DNA from: Stictocephala bisonia
Taxonomy: Eukaryota; Arthropoda; Insecta; Hemiptera; Membracidae
DNA: 64,000 nt
Direction of reading: 5' to 3'
NCBI GenBank assembly: GCA_035578905.1
Contig: JAQJVL010002620.1
Span: 25,110-89,109 of the forward strand
The notes beneath the pieces were generated by a model. It made no database searches. It was not told where the DNA came from and saw nothing but the letters and a program-made list of their open reading frames with translations. Position numbers and translations under genes: made by a program. Positions 23,840 to 34,849 of this stretch are shown here, piece after piece (the first letter of the stretch is position 1; every line of letters starts with the position of its first letter).

Positions 23840-24519
23840 TTGACATGTACTTGGTTCTGAGATAAAAATTACCATTATGCTAATTTTAACAATTATATAA
23901 TAATACGATATTTTTTACACTTCATTCACATAAAATTAGCTTTCACAGGAGTTTACATTATTATTATCATTCTATATGAAAATATATGATATAAAATGTT
24001 TTATACAAGTGAACCATTTACATAAATATAAAGGTATTTGAATTCAAGAGGATGCATTTAACAAACCTGGCTATAAAAGGTAGTGAAGTGCAGGATCTAC
24101 GAACGTATTACCAATCTTGAATATAAAATTACTTCAACTCATAGGAACCCATTTACCCATTCTAAAAACAAAACTTTGTTGAATTCCTATGGATTTGTTT
24201 TCCAGTCCTAAATATAAAAACGATGAAATTCATAAGGACCTATACACTTGTCTTATAGGATGTGAAAGGCAATTCGATGGAGAAGGATGCATTTAAAAAG
24301 ATAATTCATGCAGTTAGGCCTATTTATATGTCCTATATAAAAGGTGGACCAATCCTAAAATAGTGGATCCATTTCCTCCTGTTGTTTACAGGTTTTTATT
24401 GGGTTACTAACTGTTGTAACATCTACCCAAAACGGATAACACACAACATGATTTCAAGCTTCCCTAAACATGTCACATTGGATTATCTTCTAATCAACCT
24501 TAGAAACATTGCTCAATGG
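23840..24519. other. gene-free AT-rich stretch
   Basis: Nothing coding and no repeat termini recognised. It is downstream flank of the four-exon gene. Confidence 0.45.
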
Positions 24520-25400
24520 GCAACCAATCACCTTTACACACAACACTTGATGGCTTCCAATCATATTTACACACAACACTTAATGGCTTCCAATCATATT
24601 TACACACAACATTTTATGGCCTCCACTCTCCTTTAAAACAACACTGATGGCTTCCAGCCTCCTTTACACACGACCCTTCATGGGCTTTCACTATCCTTTA
24701 CACCCAACTAACTCTTGATGAGCTTTCAGTCTCCTTTACACATAACTCTTGATGAGTTTTCAGTCTCCTTTACACAAAACTCTTGATGAGCTTTCAGTCT
24801 CCTTTACACATAACTCTTGATGAGTTTTCAGACTCCTTTACACCCAACTCTTGATGAGCTTTCAGTCTCCTTTACACATAACTCTTGATGAGTTTTCAGT
24901 CTCCTTTACACAAAACTCTTGATGAGCTTTCAGTCTCCTTTACACATAACTCTTGATGAGTTTTCAGTATCCTTTACACCCAACTCTTGATGAGCTTTCA
25001 GTCTCCTTTACACAAAACTCTTGATGAGCTTTCAGTCTCCTTTACACAAAACTCTTGATGAGCTTTCAGTCTCCTTTACACAAAACTAATTGACCTTGAG
25101 TCTTCTGTACAGAAAATTCGTGGTGGGCTTTCAGTCTCCTTTACACATAACTCTTGATGGGTTTTCAGTTTCCTTTACACCCAACTCTTGATGAGCTTTC
25201 AGTCTCCTTTAAACATAACTCTTGATGAGCTTTCAGTCTCCTTTACACAAAACTAATTGACTTTGAGTCTTCTGTACAGAAAATTCATGGTGGGCTTTCA
25301 GTCTCCTTTACACATAACTCTTGATGGGTCTTCAGTCTCCTTTACACTCAACTCTTGATGGACTTTCAGTCTCCTATACACACAACACAATGGCTTCCAA
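24520..25400. repeat. 34-bp minisatellite, about 22 copies plus a 32-bp lead-in
   Basis: The main unit GAGCTTTCAGTCTCCTTTAC + ACAAAACTCTTGAT repeats from about 24700 to 25370. Two variants, ACATAACTC and ACAAAACTC, alternate, and a longer block with TGACCTTGAGTCTTCTGTAC occurs twice (about 25086 and 25260), showing higher-order duplication. It is preceded by three copies of a related 32-bp unit (TTACACACAACACTT + GATGGCTTCCAATCAT). There are no unique spacers and no open frame. Confidence 0.92.
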
Positions 25401-27100
25401 TCTTCTTTCTAATATATATTCACTCACATATAACAGTACTCAATGGGTTCCTGATCATGTGGTATTCTCCTTCAGGTTTTTAGTGTAGTATATATTCTTG
25501 GTCCTGTACATAGACATTTTTCTTACTTCTACACCTTTTCTTTACATTCTTACAAAGTATTGGTCTTACCTAAATCTGTGTAGCAAATGATCAAACTATA
25601 TGGAAGTTCTTTAAGAATTGTCACAAACAAAGAGAATGGTGTAGTGACTTTTAATAAATGCAGAGTTGGCATCTATGCCTTTCTCGTTCATCCTGTGGTT
25701 TATATGAATATTACTTCTGAAACAAGTAATCACTGAAATTATTGTTTAAAGTTTTATTAAATGTATGTGTAATATTGAATTCATAATCCATCAAATGCAT
25801 TTTATATAACGACCAAAGTCCTACTAATTTTCAAGAAATTATATTAGATCTACAACTACAAATATTATGTTTACTGTTAAATAAATCATAAATAGAGGTT
25901 AGTATTGTAAAAAAGGTAAAACTATGTTATTACTTTTGCTGTTGTTGACTGTGAAATTTAATGGCTATTTTTTACCAAATTCATTTTAAACATACAATAT
26001 TGAAACTGAGGGATATGAGGATGAAAGGTAATGAAAAAACACATGTTGCAATGAAAAGAGGGGAAAATAAATGCAACATTGATCTGGTGCAGTTACCATG
26101 GAGATTCATTATGCCCCTCCCAATAAGCGATGACAACTGCATTCAGCACGCTTCCCTTTTACTATTTATTGCAGGATCCGCCTATTTCCCTCTAAACTCC
26201 ATTCCACCTCTTAAATTTGCATATGAAAATTAGCATATTATCTTATAATGCTCCCAAAACTAATTACAGTGTAAGCCATTTAACTAAACAAACCAATTTG
26301 GTACAAAAAGGCAGTTTCCACACCTTATAAAAAGATAAACGAACCATTCTAGTCTAGCTTTATATTCTTTATGTATCCTGTTTAGACTGAGTCAAAAAAT
26401 GTTGAAAGAGATCAGGTGATAACCATCAGCTGTTAATTAATCATTTGGCTATTAATTGATGATTTGTTTGTGATGTTAATTATATACATAATAACAATAT
26501 AATATTATACACAATCCTTATGTATAATGTCACACCGTTTTTTGATAATGCAACTCCTTCCTTATTTCTTCGTCAATTTATGTGTCATAAAATGTACTCC
26601 TATTCATAGTTCTGCAATAACGTTTTCATTGTTCAATATTTTTACCCTAGAGGGCATGGGAAGGCCTCAAAATATATTTTTCGGCCTTAGAATAACATGC
26701 AGAGAAAACTAAACTATTCAAAAAATAACAGCTGTTCAAATGTGAATAATGAGGTCTATGAAATGTTAACAACTGTTAGAATGAAAATAATTATTTTCCT
26801 TAATATTGAGAAGGTTAAAAATCTTTCTTATGTTAGATTGAGTAAGTTTGATTGAAATATAAATTTAAATAAATGGCACCAGGTGATTGGAACAAACTTT
26901 CTCCCTTTCCCTTTATTATGTCAGATTGTTAAAAAATGAAAATGAAAGGTTGTAAAACCCACCTAAAAAACAGATGTTCAATTAATTACATTTCTAAGGA
27001 ATTTGCAAACTAAACACATATTTTATTTAAATAAAAGTATGGGAAAAAATAATCTTCATTAACAGCTCTTAAATTATTCACATAGCCAGATTTTATGTAA
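25401..27100. other. gene-free stretch, possible Helitron debris
   Basis: No supported gene. The 90-codon frame at 25961-26233 and the 61-codon frame at 26527-26712 show no domain. About 26520-26740 resembles the 5' part of the Helitron at 19682 in order of motifs (CCTAGAGGGC, GGCCTCAAAAT, then AACAGCTGTT), so a decayed Helitron is possible. Confidence 0.35.
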
Positions 27101-27670
27101 ACAACCTTCAACAACTTGAATTGTGGCTTCAGGCATTCGGCCTCCAGCCCCAACTTAGTGAGATGGTAAGTAAAATATTTTTAATTGTAATTTGCATCTT
27201 TACTGAAAATGTAATCAAAATCGTTAGATTAAAGCTTGCAAAAATTGCATTTGTAAATGTTTTTCCTTTAAAAAATATGTTGTAACTCAAAACTAGTCAA
27301 GTTACAGACATGCAGTTTTTGTAATTCACGTCTTTCCTGTAAATTTAATCAAAATCGTTGTGAGCTGTTTTTGAGAAAATTCTATTTTTGTTTTTTTCTA
27401 ATAAAAATTTAAAAATTAATATGTCAAAAAAGTACAAAAACTGACTAGAGATATTGGCTAAATACACCAACATAATAAATTTCATGAAAATTGATCCATC
27501 CGTTTGGTCTCCAGCTAACTGCACATACACACATACGGACTGACACAAACATGTTTTTTCTAAAAACCCACTTTTTGGGTTGAGGGGACCCTCTAATGGA
27601 TTTTTAGACCAACTTGTAACAAATTTTATTTACGATAACAATACATTTTCTATGCTAATAAATATTGGAG
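27101..27670. repeat. dispersed repeat R27, copy 1 (about 570 bp)
   Basis: It starts TAACCTTCAACAACTTGAAT and ends CTATGCTAATAAATATTGG + AGAAAGTAAA. Nearly the whole length aligns with 31946-32580, including GGCTAAATACACC, TCCATCCGTTTGGTCTCCAG and ACATACGGACTGACAC. No frame is open and I cannot assign the family. A non-autonomous transposon is the likely reading. Boundaries are inferred from where the two copies cease to match. Confidence 0.7.
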
Positions 27671-27984
27671 AAAGTAAAAAGCGAATATAGTATGTCTGTC
27701 TTATGTCTCTGTCTGTGCATTTACATATCTATACCCTCCATTCAGTAGTTATGCGACTTTGGGGAGTTATGTATTTTTTTCCAAGGAAGGTTTTTAAATT
27801 GACTGTAGTGCTCTGCCTGATAGCTTTTAATTTCAAGTTTCAATGGTAAATAATGGAGTTATTTTATATAATTAACTGATTATCAGATGTTAAATAAAAT
27901 AAATTACGTGAACACTTTTGAAATAGACTGAGTAATAACACTGTGTTGTTGATTTGAGATGGAGTTATATTGGTATTCCTCATT

Positions 27985-28070
27985 TTGTTATACATTTTTG
28001 CAAATCACCAATAAAAAACACTTTTACAAGGCCTTTCACCAGCAATACTGTCATCATCAGGCAACACAAA
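27985..28070 (-). repeat. short repeat with a CCTGATGATGACA core
   Basis: On the minus strand: GTTGCCTGATGATGACAGTA, then GCTGGTGAAAGGCC and GTAAAAGTGTTTTTTATTGG. A CCTGATGATG core followed by GAAA..CC is common at the ends of Penelope-like or foldback repeats in insects. It is too short to classify. Confidence 0.3.
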
Positions 28071-28114
28071 TTTATTTTTGGTTATAAACAAATTAATGTT
28101 ATAAACAAATTGTT

Positions 28115-28306
28115 ATACAAGTAGGTTGCAGCGCAAGTTCAGCGAGTGAGCTGCTGTAAATAAATTTACAAATTATGATTTTAATTAATATAGTTTAGTC
28201 ACTAATATTTGTAGTCGAAAAGCACATGCTTAGGCTGAAAGTCAAGGTTTAACGAGCGAAAGGAGAGACGAGTCTAGCGTGTGAGGCATGCAGGAGTGTC
28301 CCCTAG
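28115..28306 (+). mobile_element. Helitron family A, 3' end fragment
   Basis: GTAAATAAATTTACAAATTATGA, TTTGTAGTCGAAAA and GAGTGTCCCCTAG match, in order, the 3' portions of the Helitrons at 5186 and 44823. It ends CTAG (28303-28306) before T. The terminal hairpin is mutated. The 5' half is missing or unrecognisable. Confidence 0.65.
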
Positions 28307-29639
28307 TCTTTTTTTATGTTTAACAAATGAGGAAATCACTCATCAACATTCATTCACTAATTACTTATACCTCTACTTGGTCAGCTTCTTACAAACAACA
28401 GGGATACGGTCCCTATTAACATGAGGACTGTTTATTGTGATAATCATTAATATTCAGAATAATATTTCCTCTTGTTTCATAATATACTTAACATTTGTGG
28501 GAGTTTTCAGCATTAGCATTAGCATAAGTCTAAAACATTCTTCAATAGTAGGTAGCAAAGATCATATTTCTTTATCACACTGAATGTTGAAAAACTGCAA
28601 ATGCTGAAGAAAAAAAGTCAAGAAAATTTATATATGCAGATATTATTGCTTTAGGTTATCAACACAAGGACTACAGAGCTACTGAAGAGACACTCACAAG
28701 TAACTTTGCAGTTCTCAAAGAATATTTTAGAATCTGAAGGCTAAATCCTAATCCATCAAAAACCGAAGTGGCCTGCTTTCACCTGAGTAACCGACTGGAT
28801 AATCGAAAATTGAAAATTTTTTAAAATGGTCTAAAACTCCATCATAATGATCATCCACAGTACCTGGGAGTAACGACAGATCGATCACTAATGTTTAAAG
28901 GCTATGTTAAAAAACAGCACCTAAAATTAAAACCGGGGCACATGTACTACATCAGATTGCTGGAAAACTTGGGGAGTCAACGCACACATTATGTGTACAA
29001 CTACTTGTGAATACAGTGCTCCCGTATGGATTAATAGCGTACATACTAGAGCGATTTATGTTTAACTTAATTGGGTCATGAGTATTAGTGACAATCTCAT
29101 GGCAACTTCACTTCCTTGGCTCCCGGTCCTGTACAATATAGTTCCTCCAGAATGAAGGATTTAATAATAATAATAATACGTCAGGAGGCACTACTTTAAA
29201 AATTCAATAACATCTTGAATGCCCTTACCTCCCCATTACACAGGATCTCCCATGTCAGAACGGTCACTTAAATCTCGAAACTCATCAGAAATCAGAAGCT
29301 TTATTATCATAAACAATGGTGAACAATGTATGGACAATCGTCAAAAATGCTCTACGTAATGCTTACCAGTTGAGCAGATCAGATAGATAGATACACCGGA
29401 TTGTGGTCCTGTCACCAAGCCCACCTAGATTCAATAGCCCTTTGTGCCCCAAGCCTGGCAACAGCGTCACAACTCTCTAAATCGTGATGGTGTAGCTGGG
29501 AGCTACGGCTGTTATAGGCATTAGGGCCTCTTTAGCCTAGGATAGGTATGTGAAGGGTAATAGGGCCAAAACCAATCGTACGAAGCAAGCAGGCAGCTCA
29601 AGTCTCTGGAAAGAAGGTCCCAAGGAAACATGGTCCCTG

Positions 29640-30300
29640 AACCATACAACAAAGTAAGAAATATGGAAAAATAAAAATTATTAGAGAGCTAACTGAGGGT
29701 GAAACGGGAGTAAGGGGTGACTAAGCTTTGAGGAGAGTGGCTGGGAGGGAGGTGGGTAGTGGGTCACGGGGTGCGGGGGAAGGTAGGACAGGGCGAGTCC
29801 TCTGGGAGGGTTTGCGGAGCAGCAGGTTGAGAGGTTGAGGCCACCGGGACCGGTGACCTGACGGAGGAGGGTCCGGAGACCGGGTTCGGTGATTGGGGGC
29901 GAAGTGAAGAGGGCGGGGTAGAGTGGAGTGATGAAGAGGTGGTCGAGGAAGTTGAGGAAGTGGGGGAACAGAAGCTTATGCCAATCAGGTATGGGTTGAG
30001 TTTTGGAAGGGTACTTTGCCGGTTCAAGGCGAAGATGGCGTGGTTTCGGAATAGTTTTCTGAGCGGGGATGTTGGGGTGGCCGTGGAGGTAGTTGGGTGG
30101 TGGCAAGGTGCCTGATTTCAACCGTGTTAGGGCCGGGGAGATGGTTGGTTTGGTGGGTTTGGTTTCCGGGAGGCCGTAGGGAGGAGGTTTGGCCCCCGAG
30201 GGATGGGGCCAGAAAGGATGTGCGAGGAACAGGCAGGGCAAGGGATGGTAACCTAACAGGGATGGTGACCTAACGAGGATGGTATGAAGCGGCCTTACTG
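29640..30300. other. GC-rich 3' region of LINE D with overlapping open frames
   Basis: Frames are open on both strands: minus 29681-30241 (186 codons, Pro-rich), minus 29764-30027 (Ser/Pro/Thr-rich) and a plus frame from about 29838 to 30112 with an acidic run (EEVVEEVEEVGEQK). Overlap in several frames is expected where stops are rare through GC richness. I do not call a gene. The flanking target duplication says the whole region moved as part of LINE D. Direct repeats of GGTGACCTAAC occur near 30250-30280. Confidence 0.45.
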
Positions 30301-30814
30301 AGAGTTGTATGTGAATAAACGAAAATCAGCAAGTCGTGTGTGACAATGAACGGACACAGCAAGGCCACTAATCAGAATGGGAAAGGATTCCCTAAGCCGA
30401 CGCCTACTGCACCAAGGCTTATCGGGGAAGAAACCGTGCGGCTAGCTGGTCCTCACCCGGCTACACGCTGCCCAGGCGAAGTAGGCCGAGGAGTGCGACG
30501 AAACACCCTCAAGGAATCACCAAACTTACCTGCTCCCCACTACAGGGAGTAACACCGGCGGCACTACACCACGAGCGGTAGACTCGAAGTTCTCGAAGGT
30601 CGGAGGCAGGCAGGTAGGCTTCCAGGCAGGCTGGCTGGCTGGCTGGCTGGCAAGCAAGCAGATAGGCAGTCACAGGTGAACTGGCGGCGCCGAGTCATTG
30701 GGACAGCTGGTTCCGAAGTAGCGCGGAGGTGTCCGAAGTCCAACGATGTTCTCCGACGTCCGGAGTAGGTAAATCCAAATCCAGCGAAGTACCGGAGCAG
30801 AATGTGATGCAATG

Positions 30815-31605
30815 TCACAAGAGACCAGTCCCCCTTATGAAGGACTGAGTCTCCCCGAGTGTAGCCCGTTTGATGTCCTCTGGTTCCAGAAAAGCGGCAC
30901 CCAGAGTCTTGTACCTAAGAGATGAGAGAGCTCCACAATGACACAAAATGTGTATGGAGCTCTCCTCATCCTCCTCACAGAGCCTACATGTGGAGTCTTC
31001 TGTTAGGCCCATAATCTTCATATGTCTATAAAGAAGATTATGTCTCGTCAGCAGTCCTGCAACAGCCCTCACCTTGGCCCGGTCACAGCACAGCAAAGCT
31101 TGGCTGTATCTGCGATCCGGTCCTTGAATAAGTGCACAAGACTGCCTGAGCCCGGACTCGGTCCTCCATCTACCAGCGTGTTCCTCAAAGGTTGACCTAT
31201 CAATTCTTCTCTTAATCTTTTGGAAAGGAATGCCAAGCACCGGCTCCGGTCTCAGAAGAGGGCACTTTGCCCCTATTCTAGCCAGTGCATCAGCCCTCTT
31301 ATTTCCATCAATACCAGCATGCCCAGAGACCCATATGAGTCTCACCTGTTTACGCTGACAAAGGATCCCCCTGGCACTCCCATACCAACTTAGAGCTGGT
31401 ACGTGGCACCATGATCGCCTTTATCACTGCCTGACTGTCTGAACAGATGGAAACAACTCCTCCAAAGCCACCTAGACGCATTTCTTCCTGTGCGGCTGTC
31501 ATAATTGCCATCACCTCCGCTTGGAGTCTTTATGTTTCGTCTGGTAGCATGGGCTCCGAGAGGTACAGACAGAATTTTCCGTGCACCCCTCCCGTACACC
31601 CCAGC
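30815..31605 (-). pseudogene. RNase H domain and C-terminal zinc tail of a LINE ORF2
   Basis: Minus strand, at least two frames. In order it reads QAEVMAIMTAAQEE (catalytic Glu), ICSDSQAVIKAI (catalytic Asp), a frameshift or stop, then RLIWVSGHAGIDGNKRADAL (final Asp), and a cysteine tail CRLCEEDEESSIHILCHC. This order is the RNase H fold of I/R1/Loner-type LINEs, which degrades the RNA strand after reverse transcription. The 176-codon frame 30815-31345 is intact. The upstream part is broken and the reverse transcriptase is missing, so it is a 5' truncation. Confidence 0.82.
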
Positions 31606-31945
31606 ACACGCTGAGCAGATAAAAGTTCTCACCTAATACTAGCTTGGCTATAGCGTGGAACAGTTTTGATGGACAAAATAAGTTCCCTATTATCAGTTAT
31701 ATTATCTTTCAATACCAGTAGGTGGAATAAACCTCCCTTATAAGGAATGAACATTGTTGAATCACTTCCAAACTGATGTGAACAGATGTAACTACTTGAA
31801 ATATAAATGGGGATTGACAATAGATCAGTCATGTGATTGGGGGAAGTCTACAAACTATGGATTGCATAGTTACAGTGTGCCCCCTGCACTCTTTTACGGA
31901 GGGATTTACCAGCATAAATAGAATCAGTGAGGCAGATCTTAAATG

Positions 31946-32379
31946 GTAACCTTCAACAACTTGAGTTGTGGATTCCAGCCTTCGTGGCCTCCAGCCCCAA
32001 CTTAATAGGATGGTAACTACAATATTTTTAGTTTTAATTTGTATCTTTACTGAACATTTTATCAAAATGGTTAGAATAAAGCTTGAAAAATTTGCATTTT
32101 TTAGTTTTTTGCCCATAAAAATTTGTTATAACTCAAAAACTATTGAAGTTAGGGACATGTGGTTTTTATTAAAATATTATAAATTGTAATTTACATCTTT
32201 CCTAAAAAGTTAATCAAATTCGTTACAACCCTTTTTAGGAAAATTTCATATCTTTTACCTATTAAAATCAAAAGAACTAAAATTTCAAAAAATTGAACTA
32301 ACAGGTTTTGGCTAAATACACCTATATACCAAATTTCATAAAATTCTATCCATCCATTTGGTTTCCAGCAAAGTGCACA

Positions 32380-32454
<75 letters not shown>

Positions 32455-32580
32455 GGACAGACACCAAATTTGATTTTTCAAAAAACCACTAATCAAAATC
32501 GATTTTTAGAACAAAATGTAAAAAAAATTTTTATATGATCACAATACTTTCTCTATGCTTACGCATGGGAGAAAGTAAAC
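31946..32580. repeat. dispersed repeat R27, copy 2, with an expanded CA tract
   Basis: It aligns with copy 1 at 27101-27670 from TAACCTTCAACAACTTGA to GGGAGAAAGTAAAC. Where copy 1 has a short CACATACACACATACGGAC, this copy has a (CA)n run, so the microsatellite grew inside the repeat. Its left edge abuts truncated LINE A at 31945. Confidence 0.7.
32381..32450. repeat. (AC)35 microsatellite
   Basis: Seventy uninterrupted bases of AC inside repeat R27 copy 2. Likely highly polymorphic. The Cys/Val and Thr/His open frames across it are artefacts. Confidence 0.97.
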
Positions 32581-32871
32581 ATTTGAAAGTTCACAGACTG
32601 AAAATGTACAGTATAAAAGAGTAGTTTAAATGTCTGCGATTTGAAAATCCTCTTTTACTGGATATCTGTTTGTTCACTTCAAAAATTAAACGTGCCTATT
32701 ATATTTTGTAGGCAAAATTATTTATTTTACCAAATGAAAAATAATATACGATCATATTTTAAAGCGTGTCTCCAGCACTTAATTTAATCATCTAATAATG
32801 TAAATATAAAAAAATCTTTTATAAACCCAGTTTCAAGATCTGATTTTACAAATGAATTTTTTTTTTTTTTG

Positions 32872-33104
32872 CCTTAGTATTGCCTGAAGATCTTGAATAT
32901 CTTTCTTCAACTCCAATGTACATTTCGCCGCTAGGTGCGGCATCTTCAAGGAGATATTGTCCTAAACTAAATCACTATCACTATTTACACATGTCACAAT
33001 TCTTATATTACATGGTCACTGTAGTATGCAGCCGTAGTGCACCGGCGGCGAAATGTACATTGGAGTTGAAGAAAGATATTCAAGATCTTCAGGCAATACT
33101 AAGG
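32872..33104. repeat. foldback element with perfect 59-bp arms
   Basis: Arm 32872-32930 (begins CCTTAGTATTGCCTGAAGAT) is the exact reverse complement of 33046-33104, with a 115-base loop. Outside the arms run poly-T on the left and AAGAAAAAAAA on the right. Perfect identity over 59 bases means the palindrome is young or actively corrected. A transcript would form a long hairpin RNA. The 75-codon frame here is an artefact. A MITE or foldback transposon is the likely origin. Confidence 0.85.
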
Positions 33105-33109
33105 TAAGA

Positions 33110-34260
33110 AAAAAAAATTTCAAATGTAAATATAGTTTTGCTTGCTTGCATGCTGATTTTTTGTGACTTTTGCTACAATCACATCTTTAGCAAAGATCCT
33201 AAAAAAGGAAAATAAACTAAGTAAAACAAAACACAAGTCTAGAAATTATGTATTTAAATAGGTAACACCCTTTACCCTGCATCTTAGATAAATCACCCCA
33301 GCTACCCCCTCCCCATTGGAGGTTCTTTGTAGCACTCACTAACAACCAAGAATTGGATTTATTTACATTCATTAGTAGTTATCAACAAATGCATTATATT
33401 CCTCTTTTTTTAAAGAACACATAGACCTGAAATGAACCAATTTTAGACAATAGGCTTTTGCAAAATATCTTTTGAAAAAAATCTTATTCTAATCATAATG
33501 TTTATATCATTCTTCATCAGGAAGCATTTTTCATTTTTTTATTTCTAAAACTTGCTGACCATCTTGTCGAACCTTACCATGTACATGTACGAATGGCTAC
33601 CAAAGTTGATCAAGGGAAAACACAACACTGACAGACAAAATGAACAATTACCACTCATATTGATCCCCAACATGTGAGTTCTGTCAATGGATAGCTAAGT
33701 TAGAAAAGCTAACACTCAATATTTTGAGCAGTATATGTTCTAGAATTTGATATATCCTGCTGTAAGATGTTTGTTCGTTTTGAAGATAGTGTGCACAGAT
33801 AATATTTTTTCACACACCAGACATATGTGGTACGTAACTCACATATTTAGAACAGGATCTGTAACTTTTACGGAAAATGTTACTGTTCAGCAGTAAGGTA
33901 TTTTGTATATGACGATCAAGGAGGCTACTGATGCTTATAAATCAATAAACCCATCAGAAATATTTCCAAATATTTATAACAAATATTTTCAAAGGTCATA
34001 TGCATTGTACTGAGCATTTCTAGCATTTATAATTTCTTGACAGTTCCAACAACTTTCGTTGATGTTTTGCTAGTCACATGCCTATAAATTCAATACATCT
34101 TTGGACTATCGATGAACAAAATATTGAATTCTAAGTATGAACTGGGTAATAAATCCTATTATTTAAAATGAAAGCTATATCAATAGATGTGTTAGTATAC
34201 AGTTAAAATGTATTGTAGTTGATATATGATAACTTTTACATCAGACATTCTAAACTGTTA
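33110..34260. other. gene-free AT-rich stretch
   Basis: No gene, no repeat termini recognised. It is the 3' flank of the secreted-protein gene that follows on the minus strand. Confidence 0.45.
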
Positions 34261-34265
34261 AATAC

Positions 34266-34697
34266 CTAATGCCTAATCCAATACTCAGGATACTTTGAGA
34301 ACTGTTTAGTCTTCATCTCCTTTATTTGATTTGTAACTAAATTAATGTCTGACACCAAATTCCAAACCATGACAAATTGTTTTTCACTCAGACCAAAGTG
34401 TGTACGGAGGGTATTGTTTTCTATAAGATGTTGCAAGGCATTTATACCTTCGTGTTGTTTATTTACGATGTCTTCCACAACCGCTTCAATAGCTCCTGTC
34501 ATGTTTGCCTGCATATCATCATGAAGTCGGTGGAGCATTCGATTGTACTTCTTGAGATGTACCACAAACACTGAGTTATCAAGCCACCTTGGGTTTTCCA
34601 CTTTGTTTATAATTAGAGTATCAATAAAAGCTAATAATCTGGTAATATCAGCAAAACTGTATGCCATTAAAAGAGTCACTAACCAAAACAACCTCAT
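34266..34697 (-). CDS. secreted 143-residue protein, paralogue 1
   Basis: Start chosen at 34697 (MRLFWLVTLLMAYSFA|D) because it gives a clean signal peptide and the same length as the paralogue at 52934-53365. The frame is open further upstream but that part is not hydrophobic and runs through a CT tract. The mature chain (about 127 residues) begins DITRLL, has no cysteine, is helix-prone and carries two N-glycosylation sequons (NMT, NNT). Residues 88-121 (from LQHLIENNTLRT to NLVSDINLV) are identical in both paralogues. The end is YPEYWIRH. About 82% of mature residues match. There is no intron in the coding part. I do not recognise the family. Secretion is predicted, function unknown. Confidence 0.82.
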   Translation of the reverse strand: MRLFWLVTLLMAYSFADITRLLAFIDTLIINKVENPRWLDNSVFVVHLKKYNRMLHRLHDDMQANMTGAIEAVVEDIVNKQHEGINALQHLIENNTLRTHFGLSEKQFVMVWNLVSDINLVTNQIKEMKTKQFSKYPEYWIRH

Positions 34698-34800
34698 GAT
34701 TCTAACCACTGATATGGCCTCACAACTATGCACTGTACATCTTTCCCCCCCTCTCTCTCTCTCTCTAGTAAATAGATTACTGCTATCTTCTAATCTACGA
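34698..34800 (-). promoter_or_regulatory. conserved 5' flank of secreted-protein paralogue 1
   Basis: A pyrimidine tract on the plus strand (CT repeat about 34751-34766) followed by CTATCTTCTAATCT (34783-34796) has a counterpart upstream of paralogue 2 (CT run 53411-53420, CTATCTTTTAATCT 53435-53448). The matched spacing suggests shared promoter or 5' UTR sequence kept since the duplication. No clear TATA box is seen. Confidence 0.4.
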
Positions 34801-34849
34801 GACCACTTGCTCATCAAATACTTTATTACTTCCCTAAACAGTTAATGGC

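Larger units (their letters stand above)
29371..31620 (-). mobile_element. LINE D: I/R1-like LINE with RNase H, inserted in LINE A
   Basis: TGAGCAGAT occurs at 29371-29379 and 31612-31620, exactly flanking the 2232-base insert 29380-31611. The 3' end on the minus strand is a (TATC)3 tail, so this is one retroposed, 5'-truncated element. It contains an RNase H domain, a zinc-type tail, a stop at 30815 and then an unusually long (about 1.4 kb), GC-rich 3' region. Such a G+C-rich tail differs strongly from the surrounding DNA and marks the element as a distinct lineage. Confidence 0.75.
28575..31945 (+). mobile_element. LINE A copy 1, truncated and split by another LINE
   Basis: 28575-29370 and 31612-31945 are two parts of one LINE A copy. 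The first carries the reverse transcriptase palm and thumb: YADI (catalytic YADD ruined), KLxxNPSKTEVACFHLSNRL, LGVT and CAPVWINSVHTRAI-like segments, with many stops. The second carries the C-terminal zinc-type tail (DQSCDW, ending IYQHK). They align with the copies at 38000-39930 and 48120-51728. The interruption 29380-31611 is LINE D, flanked by a 9-bp duplication. An extra insertion of roughly 60 bases relative to the other copies sits near 29290-29355. Confidence 0.75.

Noticed and set aside
7955..25400. Regularly spaced repeats resembling CRISPR arrays
   Set aside because: The repeats are contiguous tandem units without unique spacers, the DNA is eukaryotic, and no cas genes exist.
29681..30241. 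186-codon proline-rich minus-strand protein
   Set aside because: It overlaps other open frames on both strands in GC-rich DNA and lies within the 3' region of an inserted LINE. No motif supports it.
32191..32538. Cysteine/valine and threonine/histidine repeat proteins
   Set aside because: Pure artefacts of the (AC)35 microsatellite.
34698..34817. N-terminal extension of secreted paralogue 1 by 40 residues
   Set aside because: The extension would bury the signal peptide, crosses a CT tract encoding Arg/Glu repeats, and is absent in paralogue 2.
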